Source: Pseudorhodoferax sp047601025
GTDB taxonomy: Bacteria; Pseudomonadota; Gammaproteobacteria; Burkholderiales; Burkholderiaceae_C
Direction of reading: 5' to 3'
Length of the DNA: 64,000 bases
Assembly (NCBI RefSeq): GCF_047601025.1
Contig: NZ_JASGJZ010000001.1
Location: forward strand, 930,001 to 994,000
Each line of letters opens with the position of its first letter. Position 1 is the stretch's first letter. The notes beneath the pieces are model-generated. The model searched no databases. It was given only the letters and a program-made list of their open reading frames with translations, and had not been told where the DNA came from. This document shows positions 7,438 through 19,908 of this stretch, in pieces. Made by a program: the position numbers and the translations under genes.

Positions 7438-8748
7438 ATGAAACTTGCCGAAAACAAAGCCACGCTGTCGTTCAGCAATGGCAGCCCCAGTGTCGAGCTA
7501 CCGGTCTACCACGGCAGCGTGGGCCCGGATGTGATCGACATCCGCAAGCTGTACGCCCAGACCGGGATGTTCACCTACGACCCCGGCTTCCTGTCCACGG
7601 CCTCCTGCCAGTCCGCCATCACCTACATCGACGGCGACAAGGGCGAGCTGCTGTACCGCGGCTACCCGATCGAGCAGCTGGCGACGAATTGCGACTACCT
7701 GGAAACCTGCTACCTGCTGCTGAACGGCGAGCTGCCCAATGCCACCGAGAAGGCACGCTTCACCAAGCTCGTGACCAACCACACGATGGTCAACGAGCAG
7801 ATGCAGTTCTTCCTGCGCGGCTTCCGCCGCGACGCGCACCCGATGGCCATCATGACCGGCCTGGTCGGTGCGCTGTCGGCCTTCTACCACGACAGCACGG
7901 ACATCAACAACCCGCAGCACCGCGAGATCGCGGCGATCCGGCTGATCGCCAAGATGCCCACGCTGGTGGCCATGGCCTACAAGTACACCGTGGGCCAGCC
8001 CTACATGTACCCCAAGAACGAACTGTCGTATGCGGGCAACTTCCTGCACATGATGTTCGCCACGCCGTGCGAGAGCTACCAGGTCAGCCCGGTGCTGGAA
8101 CGCGCGCTGGACCGCATCTTCATCCTGCACGCCGACCACGAGCAGAACGCCTCCACCTCCACGGTGCGCCTGTGCGGCTCCTCGGGCACCAACCCCTTCG
8201 CCGCCATCGCCGCCGGCGTGGCCTGCCTGTGGGGCCCGGCCCACGGTGGCGCCAACGAAGCGGCGCTGAACATGCTCTACGACATCCAGAAGGAAGGTGG
8301 CGTGGAGAAGATCGGCGAGTTCATCAAGAAGGTCAAGGACAAGAACTCCAGCGTCAAGCTGATGGGCTTCGGCCACCGGGTCTACAAGAACTACGACCCG
8401 CGCGCCAAGCTGATGCAGGAAACCTGCAACGAGGTGCTGACCGAGCTGGGCCTGGAGAAGGACCCGCTGTTCAAGCTGGCCAAGGAGCTCGAGAAGATCG
8501 CGCTGGAGGACGAGTACTTCGTCTCGCGCAAGCTGTATCCCAACGTGGACTTCTACTCCGGCATCGTGCAGCGCGCCATCGGCATCCCGGTGCCGCTGTT
8601 CACCGCCATCTTCGCGCTGGCCCGCACGGTCGGCTGGATCGCCCAGCTGAACGAGATGATCGGCGACTCGGAGTACAAGATCGGCCGCCCGCGCCAGCTG
8701 TTCACCGGCTCGCCGCGCCGCGACGTTCCGCCGATCGCCCAGCGCTGA
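7438..8748 (+). CDS. gltA: Citrate synthase (type II, 436 aa)
   Basis: Condenses acetyl-CoA and oxaloacetate to citrate. The product starts MKLAENKATLSFSNG and carries HADHEQNASTSTVRLCGSSG. The two catalytic histidines lie in WGPAHGGANEA and GFGHRVYKNYDPRA, and the catalytic aspartate in NVDFYSGI. The length and small N-terminal beta domain are typical of hexameric Gram-negative citrate synthases. ATG 7438 is preferred over an in-frame GTG six bases upstream because the GAAAGGG ribosome site is spaced for the ATG. It closes the sdh operon and is followed by a good intrinsic terminator. Confidence 0.98.
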   Translation: MKLAENKATLSFSNGSPSVELPVYHGSVGPDVIDIRKLYAQTGMFTYDPGFLSTASCQSAITYIDGDKGELLYRGYPIEQLATNCDYLETCYLLLNGELPNATEKARFTKLVTNHTMVNEQMQFFLRGFRRDAHPMAIMTGLVGALSAFYHDSTDINNPQHREIAAIRLIAKMPTLVAMAYKYTVGQPYMYPKNELSYAGNFLHMMFATPCESYQVSPVLERALDRIFILHADHEQNASTSTVRLCGSSGTNPFAAIAAGVACLWGPAHGGANEAALNMLYDIQKEGGVEKIGEFIKKVKDKNSSVKLMGFGHRVYKNYDPRAKLMQETCNEVLTELGLEKDPLFKLAKELEKIALEDEYFVSRKLYPNVDFYSGIVQRAIGIPVPLFTAIFALARTVGWIAQLNEMIGDSEYKIGRPRQLFTGSPRRDVPPIAQR

Positions 8749-8768
8749 TCCCGCCGTCCCGGCCGAGC

Positions 8769-8803
8769 AGCCCCGCCGCCCTGTGCCGCGGGGCTTTCGT
8801 TTG
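8769..8803 (+). terminator. Rho-independent terminator after gltA
   Basis: AGCCCCGC (8769-8776) pairs with GCGGGGCT (8788-8795) around an 11-base loop and is followed by TTTCGTTT. It lies 20 bases after the gltA stop and ends the sdhCDAB-sdhE-gltA transcription unit. Confidence 0.75.
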
Positions 8804-8900
8804 CGCGCTCCGGCAGCAGGGGCATCGCGCATCACGATGCCTGCGGCGTGCATTCCGGTGGAAAATCGCCGCCCTCGTCGCCGTTGGCGATGACCGAGCC

Positions 8901-9875
8901 ATGATGAAACCGTCCGAGCGCAACTTCGCCCGCCGCATCGACCTCACGTCGCTGCAGCTGTTCGTGGCCGTCTGCGAACTCGGCAGCATCGGCAAGGCGG
9001 CCGAGCGCGAGTTCATCGCGGCCTCGGCCGTCAGCAAGCGGCTGTCGGACCTGGAAGCCACGCTGCAGACCACGCTGCTGTACCGCCACGCGCGCGGCGT
9101 GGACCTGACGCCGGCCGGCGAAAGCCTGCTGCACCATGCTCGCTCGGTGCTGTTCAGCCTGGACCGCATGCAGGGCGAGCTCAGCGAGTACGCCGACGGC
9201 GTGCGCGGCCATGTGCGCGTGCACGCCAGCATCTCGGCCATCGTGCAGTTCCTGCCGGAAGACCTGGGCGCCTTCGCGCGGCGCCACGGCGGCATCAAGA
9301 TCGACCTGGAGGAGCACCTGTCCAGTGCGGTCGTGCGCGCCGTGCAGGAGGGCGCGGCCGACCTGGGCATCTGCAACGCCGCGGTGGCCGAGCTCGCCGG
9401 CGGGCAGGCGCTGCAGACCCGCCCCTACCGCAGCGACCGCCTGGTGCTGGTCGTGCCGCGCGGGCACGCGCTGGCGGGCCGCGGGCCGCTGCCGTTCGAG
9501 GCCTCGCTGGCCTTCGACCACGTCGGCCTGCACAGCGACAGCTCCATCCACCTGGCCACGCGCAGCGCCGCGGCCGGCCTGGGCCGCACGATCAAGCTGC
9601 GCATCCAGGTCACCGGCCTGGACGCCATGTGCCGCATGATCCACAACGGCCTGGGCATCGGCGTGATGCCGCTGCGCGCCTTCGAGCTGACGCACGGCGT
9701 CGGCGCGCTGGAGCACGTGGCCTTGAGCGATGCCTGGGCGATGCGGCAGATCCGCATGGTCGCGCGCGACTTCGCGGCGCTGCCGGTCACGGCGCGGCTG
9801 CTCGTCGAGCACCTGGCGCCCGCCCCCGAAACCTCCGGCCGGCCGGCGTCCGAAGACGCCGCGCTGGCCGCCTGA
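8901..9875 (+). CDS. LysR-family transcriptional regulator
   Basis: This 324-residue LysR-type regulator has an N-terminal helix-turn-helix at about residues 14-72: DLTSLQLFVAVCELGSIGKA, then AASAVSKRLSDLE and LTPAGE. A periplasmic-binding-protein-like effector domain follows from about residue 100. The frame is open upstream; the tandem ATG-ATG at 8901 is the natural start. It lies between the gltA terminator and leuC, 27 bases from leuC and in the same direction, so it may be co-transcribed with the leu genes. Its target is unknown. Most LysR proteins regulate a divergent gene, and here there is none. Confidence 0.88.
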   Translation: MMKPSERNFARRIDLTSLQLFVAVCELGSIGKAAEREFIAASAVSKRLSDLEATLQTTLLYRHARGVDLTPAGESLLHHARSVLFSLDRMQGELSEYADGVRGHVRVHASISAIVQFLPEDLGAFARRHGGIKIDLEEHLSSAVVRAVQEGAADLGICNAAVAELAGGQALQTRPYRSDRLVLVVPRGHALAGRGPLPFEASLAFDHVGLHSDSSIHLATRSAAAGLGRTIKLRIQVTGLDAMCRMIHNGLGIGVMPLRAFELTHGVGALEHVALSDAWAMRQIRMVARDFAALPVTARLLVEHLAPAPETSGRPASEDAALAA

Positions 9876-9902
9876 TCCCCACGCCACAACAAGGAAGACT
9901 CC

Positions 9903-11348
9903 ATGAGCCTCACGACCAGCCAGACGGGTGCCCGCACCCTCTACGACAAGATCTTCGACGAGCACGTCGTGCACACCGAGGAGGACGGCACCGCCATCCT
10001 CTACATCGACCGCCACCTGGTGCACGAGGTCACCAGCCCGCAGGCCTTCGAAGGCCTGCGCCAGGCCGGCCGCAAGGTCTGGCGCGTCAGCTCCATCGTG
10101 GCCACGGCCGACCACAACACGCCGACCACCGGCTGGGAGCGCGGCTACGACGGCATCGCCGACCCGATCAGCAAGGAGCAGATCACCACGCTGGACGCGA
10201 ACATCCAGGAGTTCGGTGCAGCGGCGTTCTTCCCGTTCATGCACAAGCGCCAGGGCATCGTGCACGTGATCGGGCCGGAGAACGGCGCCACGCTGCCCGG
10301 CATGACCGTCGTCTGCGGCGACAGCCACACCAGCACGCACGGCGCGTTCGGCGCGCTGGCGCACGGCATCGGCACCAGCGAGGTCGAGCACGTGATGGCC
10401 ACGCAGACGCTGCTGGCCAAGAAGGCCAAGAACATGCTGGTCAAGGTCGAGGGCCGGCTGCCGCGGGGCTGCACCGCCAAGGACATCGTGCTGGCCATCA
10501 TCGGCCGGATCGGCACGGCCGGCGGCACCGGCTACACGATCGAGTTCGCCGGCTCGGCGATCCGCGATCTCAGCATCGAGGGCCGCATGACCGTCTGCAA
10601 CATGGCGATCGAGGCCGGCGCGCGCGCCGGCCTGGTGGCCGTGGACGGCAAGACCATCGACTACGTCAGGAACCGCCCGCTGGCGCCGACCGGCGTCGCC
10701 TGGGACCAGGCCGTCGCCTACTGGAAGACGCTGCAGTCCGACCCCGGCGCCAAGTTCGACGTCGTGGTCGAGCTGGATGCCGCGCAGATCAAGCCGCAGG
10801 TCACCTGGGGCACCTCGCCCGAGATGGTGCTGCCGGTCGATGCGCGCGTGCCGGACCCCGACAAGGAGAAGGACGCCGGCAAGCGCGCCGCCATCGAACG
10901 CGCGCTGACCTACATGGGCCTGGAGCCGAACAAGGCGCTGAACGACATCTTCGTCGACAAGGTGTTCATCGGCAGCTGCACCAACAGCCGCATCGAGGAC
11001 ATGCGCGAGGCCGCCGCGGTGGTCAAGAAGCTCGGCCAGAAGGTCGCCAGGAACGTCAAGCTCGCGATGGTGGTGCCCGGCTCGGGCCTGGTGAAGGAAC
11101 AGGCCGAGCGCGAAGGCCTGGACCAGATCTTCAAGGCCGCCGGCTTCGAGTGGCGCGAGCCCGGCTGCTCCATGTGCCTGGCCATGAACGCCGACCGGCT
11201 GGAGCCGGGCGAGCGCTGCGCCTCCACCAGCAACCGCAACTTCGAAGGCCGCCAGGGCGCCGGCGGGCGCACCCACCTGGTCAGCCCGGCCATGGCCGCC
11301 GCGGCCGCGGTGCACGGCCACTTCGTCGACGTGCGCCAGTTCGCCTGA
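9903..11348 (+). CDS. leuC: 3-isopropylmalate dehydratase large subunit
   Basis: With LeuD this aconitase-family enzyme isomerises 2-isopropylmalate to 3-isopropylmalate in leucine synthesis. The 481-residue protein has CGDSHTSTHGAFGALAHGIG, with a cluster cysteine at the start of the block, and IGSCTNSRIEDMREAA and EPGCSMCLAMN providing the other two 4Fe-4S cysteines. A GGAAG ribosome site precedes ATG 9903. It is the first structural gene of leuC-(entericidin)-leuD-leuB. Length and motifs are standard. Confidence 0.97.
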   Translation: MSLTTSQTGARTLYDKIFDEHVVHTEEDGTAILYIDRHLVHEVTSPQAFEGLRQAGRKVWRVSSIVATADHNTPTTGWERGYDGIADPISKEQITTLDANIQEFGAAAFFPFMHKRQGIVHVIGPENGATLPGMTVVCGDSHTSTHGAFGALAHGIGTSEVEHVMATQTLLAKKAKNMLVKVEGRLPRGCTAKDIVLAIIGRIGTAGGTGYTIEFAGSAIRDLSIEGRMTVCNMAIEAGARAGLVAVDGKTIDYVRNRPLAPTGVAWDQAVAYWKTLQSDPGAKFDVVVELDAAQIKPQVTWGTSPEMVLPVDARVPDPDKEKDAGKRAAIERALTYMGLEPNKALNDIFVDKVFIGSCTNSRIEDMREAAAVVKKLGQKVARNVKLAMVVPGSGLVKEQAEREGLDQIFKAAGFEWREPGCSMCLAMNADRLEPGERCASTSNRNFEGRQGAGGRTHLVSPAMAAAAAVHGHFVDVRQFA

Positions 11349-11361
11349 AAGGCCCCCTGCG

Positions 11362-11481
11362 ATGAAGACCACGACCGCCCTGCTCGCCGCCGCGCTGCTG
11401 CTGGCCGGGTGCAACACCGTCAAGGGCGTCGGCAAGGACGTGCAGAAGGCCGGCCAGGCCATCGAACGCGCCGCCCAGTAA
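11362..11481 (+). CDS. Entericidin A/B-like small lipoprotein
   Basis: A 39-residue ORF with a textbook lipoprotein signal: MKTTTALLAAALLLAGC, with LLAGC as the lipobox and Cys17 as the lipidated residue. The short amphipathic tail NTVKGVGKDVQKAGQAIERAA matches the entericidin family (GxGxDVxxxGxxIExAA). Entericidins are small cell-envelope lipoproteins, in E. coli an antidote/toxin-like pair; only one copy is present here. It sits 13 bases after leuC and 20 before leuD, so it is part of the leu transcript. I recall this placement in other Burkholderiales, so it is not a chance ORF. Confidence 0.85.
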   Translation: MKTTTALLAAALLLAGCNTVKGVGKDVQKAGQAIERAAQ

Positions 11482-11501
11482 CACCAGCAGAGAACACCGC
11501 C

Positions 11502-12155
11502 ATGCAGAAATTCACCATCCACCAGGGCATCGTCGCGCCCATGGACCGCGAGAACGTCGACACCGACGCCATCATCCCCAAGCAGTTCCTGAAGTCGATC
11601 AAGAAGACCGGCTTCGGCGCCAACCTGTTCGACGAGTGGCGCTACCTGGACAAGGGCGAGCCCGGCGTGCCCGAGTCCCAGCGCAAGCCCAATCCGGACT
11701 TCGTGCTGAACCAGCCGCGCTACCAGGGCGCCTCCATCCTGCTGGCGCGCAGGAACTTCGGCTGCGGCTCCTCGCGCGAGCACGCCCCCTGGGCGCTGGA
11801 CCAGTACGGCTTCCGCGCCATCATCGCGCCCAGCTTCGCCGACATCTTCTTCAACAACAGCTTCAAGAACGGCCTGCTGCCCATCGTGCTGGGCGAGGCG
11901 CAGGTAGCCAGCCTGTTCGACGAGTGCTTCGCGTTCCCCGGCTACCAGCTGACGATCGACCTGGAGCGCCAGGTCATCGTGCGGCCGCAGGGCGAGGAGA
12001 TCGCGTTCGAGGTGCAGCCCTTCCGCCGCTACTGCCTGCTCAACGGGCTGGACGACATCGGCCTGACGCTGCGCTACGCCGACAAGATCCGCGCCTTCGA
12101 GGCCGAGCGCCTGGCCGCCAAGCCCTGGCTGGCCAACACCATGGCCTCGGCCTGA
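11502..12155 (+). CDS. leuD: 3-isopropylmalate dehydratase small subunit
   Basis: The swivel-domain partner of LeuC, 217 residues. It begins MQKFTIHQGIVAPMDRENVD with TDAIIPKQFLKSI, and has the typical NFGCGSSREHAPWAL loop (about residues 84-98) that closes over the active site, then PSFADIFFNNSFKNGLLPI. The frame is open upstream; ATG 11502 begins where the family begins. leuB follows after 32 bases. The protein should form a heterodimer with LeuC in the cytoplasm. Confidence 0.96.
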   Translation: MQKFTIHQGIVAPMDRENVDTDAIIPKQFLKSIKKTGFGANLFDEWRYLDKGEPGVPESQRKPNPDFVLNQPRYQGASILLARRNFGCGSSREHAPWALDQYGFRAIIAPSFADIFFNNSFKNGLLPIVLGEAQVASLFDECFAFPGYQLTIDLERQVIVRPQGEEIAFEVQPFRRYCLLNGLDDIGLTLRYADKIRAFEAERLAAKPWLANTMASA

Positions 12156-12187
12156 GCCCCTTTTCCCAACCCTCCACCACACCACCC

Positions 12188-13258
12188 ATGAAGATCGCAG
12201 TTCTGCCGGGCGACGGCATCGGCACCGAGATCGTCGAGCAGGCCGTGCGCGTCCTGAACGCGCTGGCCCTCCCGTTCGAGATGGAGACCGCCCTGGTCGG
12301 CGGCGCCGCCTACGACGCCCACGGCCACCCGCTGCCCGAGGCCACCCTGAAGCTCGCGCAGCAGGCCGACGCCGTGCTGTTCGGCGCCGTCGGCGACTGG
12401 AAGTACGACACGCTGGACCGCCCGCTGCGGCCGGAGCAGGCCATCCTGGGCCTGCGCAAGAACCTCGGCCTGTTCGCCAACTTCCGCCCGGCCATCTGCT
12501 ACGAGCAACTGGTCGACGCCTCCAGCCTCAAGCCCGAACTGGTCGCCGGCCTGGACATCCTGATCATCCGCGAGCTGACCGGCGACATCTACTTCGGCCA
12601 GCCGCGCGGCCGCCGCACGGCGCCGGACGGCCACTTCCCCGGCGCCGAGGAAGCCTTCGACACCATGCGCTACACCCGGCCGGAGATCGAGCGCATCGCG
12701 CGCGTGGCCTTCGAGGCCGCGCGCAAGCGCGGCAAGCGCGTGACCAGCGTGGACAAGGCCAACGTGCTGGAAACCTTCCAGCTCTGGAAGGACGTGGTCA
12801 CCGAGGTCGGCAAGGACTACCCGGACGTCGCGCTGGACCACATGTACGTGGACAACGCCGCGATGCAGCTGGTCAAGGCGCCGAAGAAGTTCGACGTGAT
12901 CGTGACCGGCAACATGTTTGGCGACATCCTGTCCGACGCCGCCGCGATGCTGACCGGCTCGATCGGCATGCTGCCCTCGGCCAGCCTGAACGCGAAGAAC
13001 CAGGGCCTGTACGAGCCCAGCCACGGCAGCGCGCCGGACATCGCCGGCAAGGGCGTGGCCAACCCGCTGGCCACCATCCTGTCGGCCGCGATGATGCTGC
13101 GCTTCTCGCTGAACCAGGCAGAGGCCGCCGACCGCATCGAGGCTGCGGTGCAGAAGGTGCTGGCGCAGGGCCTGCGTACGCCCGACATCTGGAGCGAGGG
13201 CACGACCAAGGTCGGCACGCGCGAGATGGGCGACGCGGTGCTGAAGGCACTGGCCTAG
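12188..13258 (+). CDS. leuB: 3-isopropylmalate dehydrogenase
   Basis: Oxidatively decarboxylates 3-isopropylmalate to 2-ketoisocaproate with NAD. The 356-residue protein starts MKIAVLPGDGIGTEIVEQ and has the substrate segment RELTGDIYFGQPRG. It has TSVDKANVLETFQLW, with the catalytic lysine, YVDNAAMQLV, and NMFGDILSDAAAMLTGSIGM, with the metal-binding aspartates. YEPSHGSAPDIAGKG is the NAD-binding motif. Length is standard. In related genomes asd usually follows directly; here a 5.1-kb helicase gene starts 19 bases after the leuB stop. Confidence 0.97.
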   Translation: MKIAVLPGDGIGTEIVEQAVRVLNALALPFEMETALVGGAAYDAHGHPLPEATLKLAQQADAVLFGAVGDWKYDTLDRPLRPEQAILGLRKNLGLFANFRPAICYEQLVDASSLKPELVAGLDILIIRELTGDIYFGQPRGRRTAPDGHFPGAEEAFDTMRYTRPEIERIARVAFEAARKRGKRVTSVDKANVLETFQLWKDVVTEVGKDYPDVALDHMYVDNAAMQLVKAPKKFDVIVTGNMFGDILSDAAAMLTGSIGMLPSASLNAKNQGLYEPSHGSAPDIAGKGVANPLATILSAAMMLRFSLNQAEAADRIEAAVQKVLAQGLRTPDIWSEGTTKVGTREMGDAVLKALA

Positions 13259-13277
13259 GCCCGGGCCCAGCCGCCCC

Positions 13278-18416
<5,139 letters not shown>

Positions 18417-18441
18417 CGCCATATGGCTACAATTGCGCCTT

Positions 18442-18540
18442 ATGTCCGCCGCCGCCCTCCTTCTCGCATACCCCACGCCCTGCGGCGTGGCTGCGGCAGC
18501 CGGCATCTCCACCAAAACCACGACCACCATTCGGGGCTGA
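18442..18540 (+). CDS. Putative Thr/Ile-rich leader peptide of asd (32 aa)
   Basis: An ORF starting ATG at 18442 and ending TGA at 18540 encodes 32 residues. Its C-terminal third reads GISTKTTTTIRG, with five threonines in seven residues flanked by isoleucines. This resembles the E. coli thr operon leader, whose regulatory codons are Thr and Ile. It starts 26 bases after the helicase stop and ends 95 bases before asd, whose enzyme feeds threonine and so isoleucine synthesis. No strong ribosome site is visible before the ATG. The threonine run and position are seen directly; ribosome-mediated attenuation is inferred. Confidence 0.55.
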   Translation: MSAAALLLAYPTPCGVAAAAGISTKTTTTIRG

Positions 18541-18617
18541 TCCAGCCTGGTTCGTCGTGCGCCCTTCCTGGCCTCGAACGAGCCAGGCGATCAGTCCGTA
18601 CGGCGCTGTTTGTTTTT
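18538..18617 (+). promoter_or_regulatory. Possible attenuator (competing stems and T tract) between leader peptide and asd
   Basis: TGATC plus GCCTGG (18538-18550, two-base bulge) can pair with CCAGGC-GATCA near 18581-18592. The right arm of that stem can instead pair with CCTGGCCTCG inside it, forming a tight hairpin closed by CGAGCCAGG. GCGCC near 18560 and GGCGC at 18602-18606 can enclose that hairpin immediately before the T-rich run at 18607-18617 (TGTTTGTTTTT). Mutually exclusive stems ending in a T run are what an attenuator needs. Pairings were found by eye, without energies. Confidence 0.4.
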
Positions 18618-18635
18618 ACTTGAAAGGGCAATGTG

Positions 18636-19799
18636 ATGAAGGTAGGTAATCTGGTCGGCCTCGTCGGCTGGCGCGGCATGGTCGGCTCCGTGCTGATCGA
18701 CCGCATGCAGGCCGAGGGCGATTTCGAGCTGATCGAGCCAGTGTTCTTCTCGACCTCCAACGCCGGCGGCAAGGCCCCGGCGCAGGCCAAGAACGAGACC
18801 ACGCTCCAGGACGCCTACGACATCGACGCGCTCAAGCGCTGCGACATCATCGTCACGGCCCAGGGCGGCGACTACACCACCGAGGTCTTCGGCAAGCTGC
18901 GCGCGGCCGGCTGGAACGGCCACTGGATCGACGCCGCCTCCACGCTGCGCATGAAGGACGACGCCGTCATCGTGCTCGACCCGGTCAACCTGCCCGTCAT
19001 GCAGCGCGCGCTGGCCAAGGGCGGCCGCAACTGGATCGGCGGCAACTGCACGGTCAGCTGCATGCTGATGGGCGTGGGCGCGCTGTACAAGGCCGGCCTG
19101 GTCGAGTGGATGACGACCATGACCTACCAGGCCGCCTCCGGCGGCGGCGCCCAGCACATGCGCGAGCTGCTGACGCAGTTCGGCACCCTGCACGCCGAGG
19201 TGCGCGAGCTGCTGCAGGACCCCAAGTCCGCGATCCTGGAGATCGACCGCAAGGTGCTGGCCCGGCAGAAGAGCCTGAGCGCCGACGAGACCGCCAACTT
19301 CGGCGTGCCGCTGGGGGGCAGCCTGATCCCCTGGATCGACAAGGACCTGGGCCTGGGCAAGTCGCAGGGCGACGCCGACTGGGGCGTCAGCCGCGAGGAA
19401 TGGAAGGGCGGCGCCGAGACCAACAAGATCCTGGGACAGGGCCCGTCCTTCGGCACCGCCATCACGCCGGTGGACGGCTTCTGCGTGCGCGTCGGCGCCA
19501 TGCGCTGCCACAGCCAGGCGCTGACCTTCAAGCTCAGGAAGGACGTGCCGCTGGCCGACATCGAGGCCATGATCGCCGCCGACAACGACTGGGTGCGCGT
19601 GGTGCCGAACACGCGCGAGGACACGCTCAAGAGCCTGACGCCCGTGGCCGTGACCGGCACCCTGGACATCCCGGTCGGCCGCATCCGCAAGCTGGCCATG
19701 GGGCCGGAGTACGTGGGCGCCTTCACGATCGGCGACCAGCTGCTGTGGGGCGCGGCCGAGCCGCTGCGCCGCACGCTGCGGGTGCTGCTGCAGGCCTGA
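18636..19799 (+). CDS. asd: Aspartate-semialdehyde dehydrogenase
   Basis: Reduces aspartyl phosphate to aspartate semialdehyde, the branch point to lysine, methionine and threonine. The 387-residue protein starts MKVGNLVGLVGWRGMVGSVL (NADP-binding GWRGMVGS). It has the active-site cysteine in GGNCTVSCMLMGVG and AASGGGAQHMREL following it. The long form matches the Gram-negative enzyme. ATG 18636 is chosen over an in-frame GTG at 18633; GAAAGGG lies just upstream. A threonine-rich leader ORF and possible attenuator precede it, so amino-acid supply may control it. Confidence 0.96.
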   Translation: MKVGNLVGLVGWRGMVGSVLIDRMQAEGDFELIEPVFFSTSNAGGKAPAQAKNETTLQDAYDIDALKRCDIIVTAQGGDYTTEVFGKLRAAGWNGHWIDAASTLRMKDDAVIVLDPVNLPVMQRALAKGGRNWIGGNCTVSCMLMGVGALYKAGLVEWMTTMTYQAASGGGAQHMRELLTQFGTLHAEVRELLQDPKSAILEIDRKVLARQKSLSADETANFGVPLGGSLIPWIDKDLGLGKSQGDADWGVSREEWKGGAETNKILGQGPSFGTAITPVDGFCVRVGAMRCHSQALTFKLRKDVPLADIEAMIAADNDWVRVVPNTREDTLKSLTPVAVTGTLDIPVGRIRKLAMGPEYVGAFTIGDQLLWGAAEPLRRTLRVLLQA

Positions 19800-19809
19800 T
19801 CGCCCGCCG

Positions 19810-19830
19810 CCGCAGGCCGCGGGCCTGCGG
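19810..19830 (+). terminator. Strong GC hairpin after asd
   Basis: CCGCAGGCC (19810-19818) and GGCCTGCGG (19822-19830) form a perfect nine-pair stem with a three-base loop, 11 bases after the asd stop. No T run follows, so termination is uncertain. It may mark the 3' end of the asd message before the fimV promoter region. Confidence 0.4.
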
Positions 19831-19908
19831 CCGGCCGTCGGCTTGTCACCCCCAGGCATTGCTGCTACCGTTGTTTTTTGAACCCATGGATGCCCATCCA
19901 TTTGCTGC

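Noticed and set aside
8832..12185. An 1117-codon minus-strand open frame across lysR-leuC-leuD
   Set aside because: It spans three well-supported plus-strand genes and shows no domain; an antisense artefact of codon bias.
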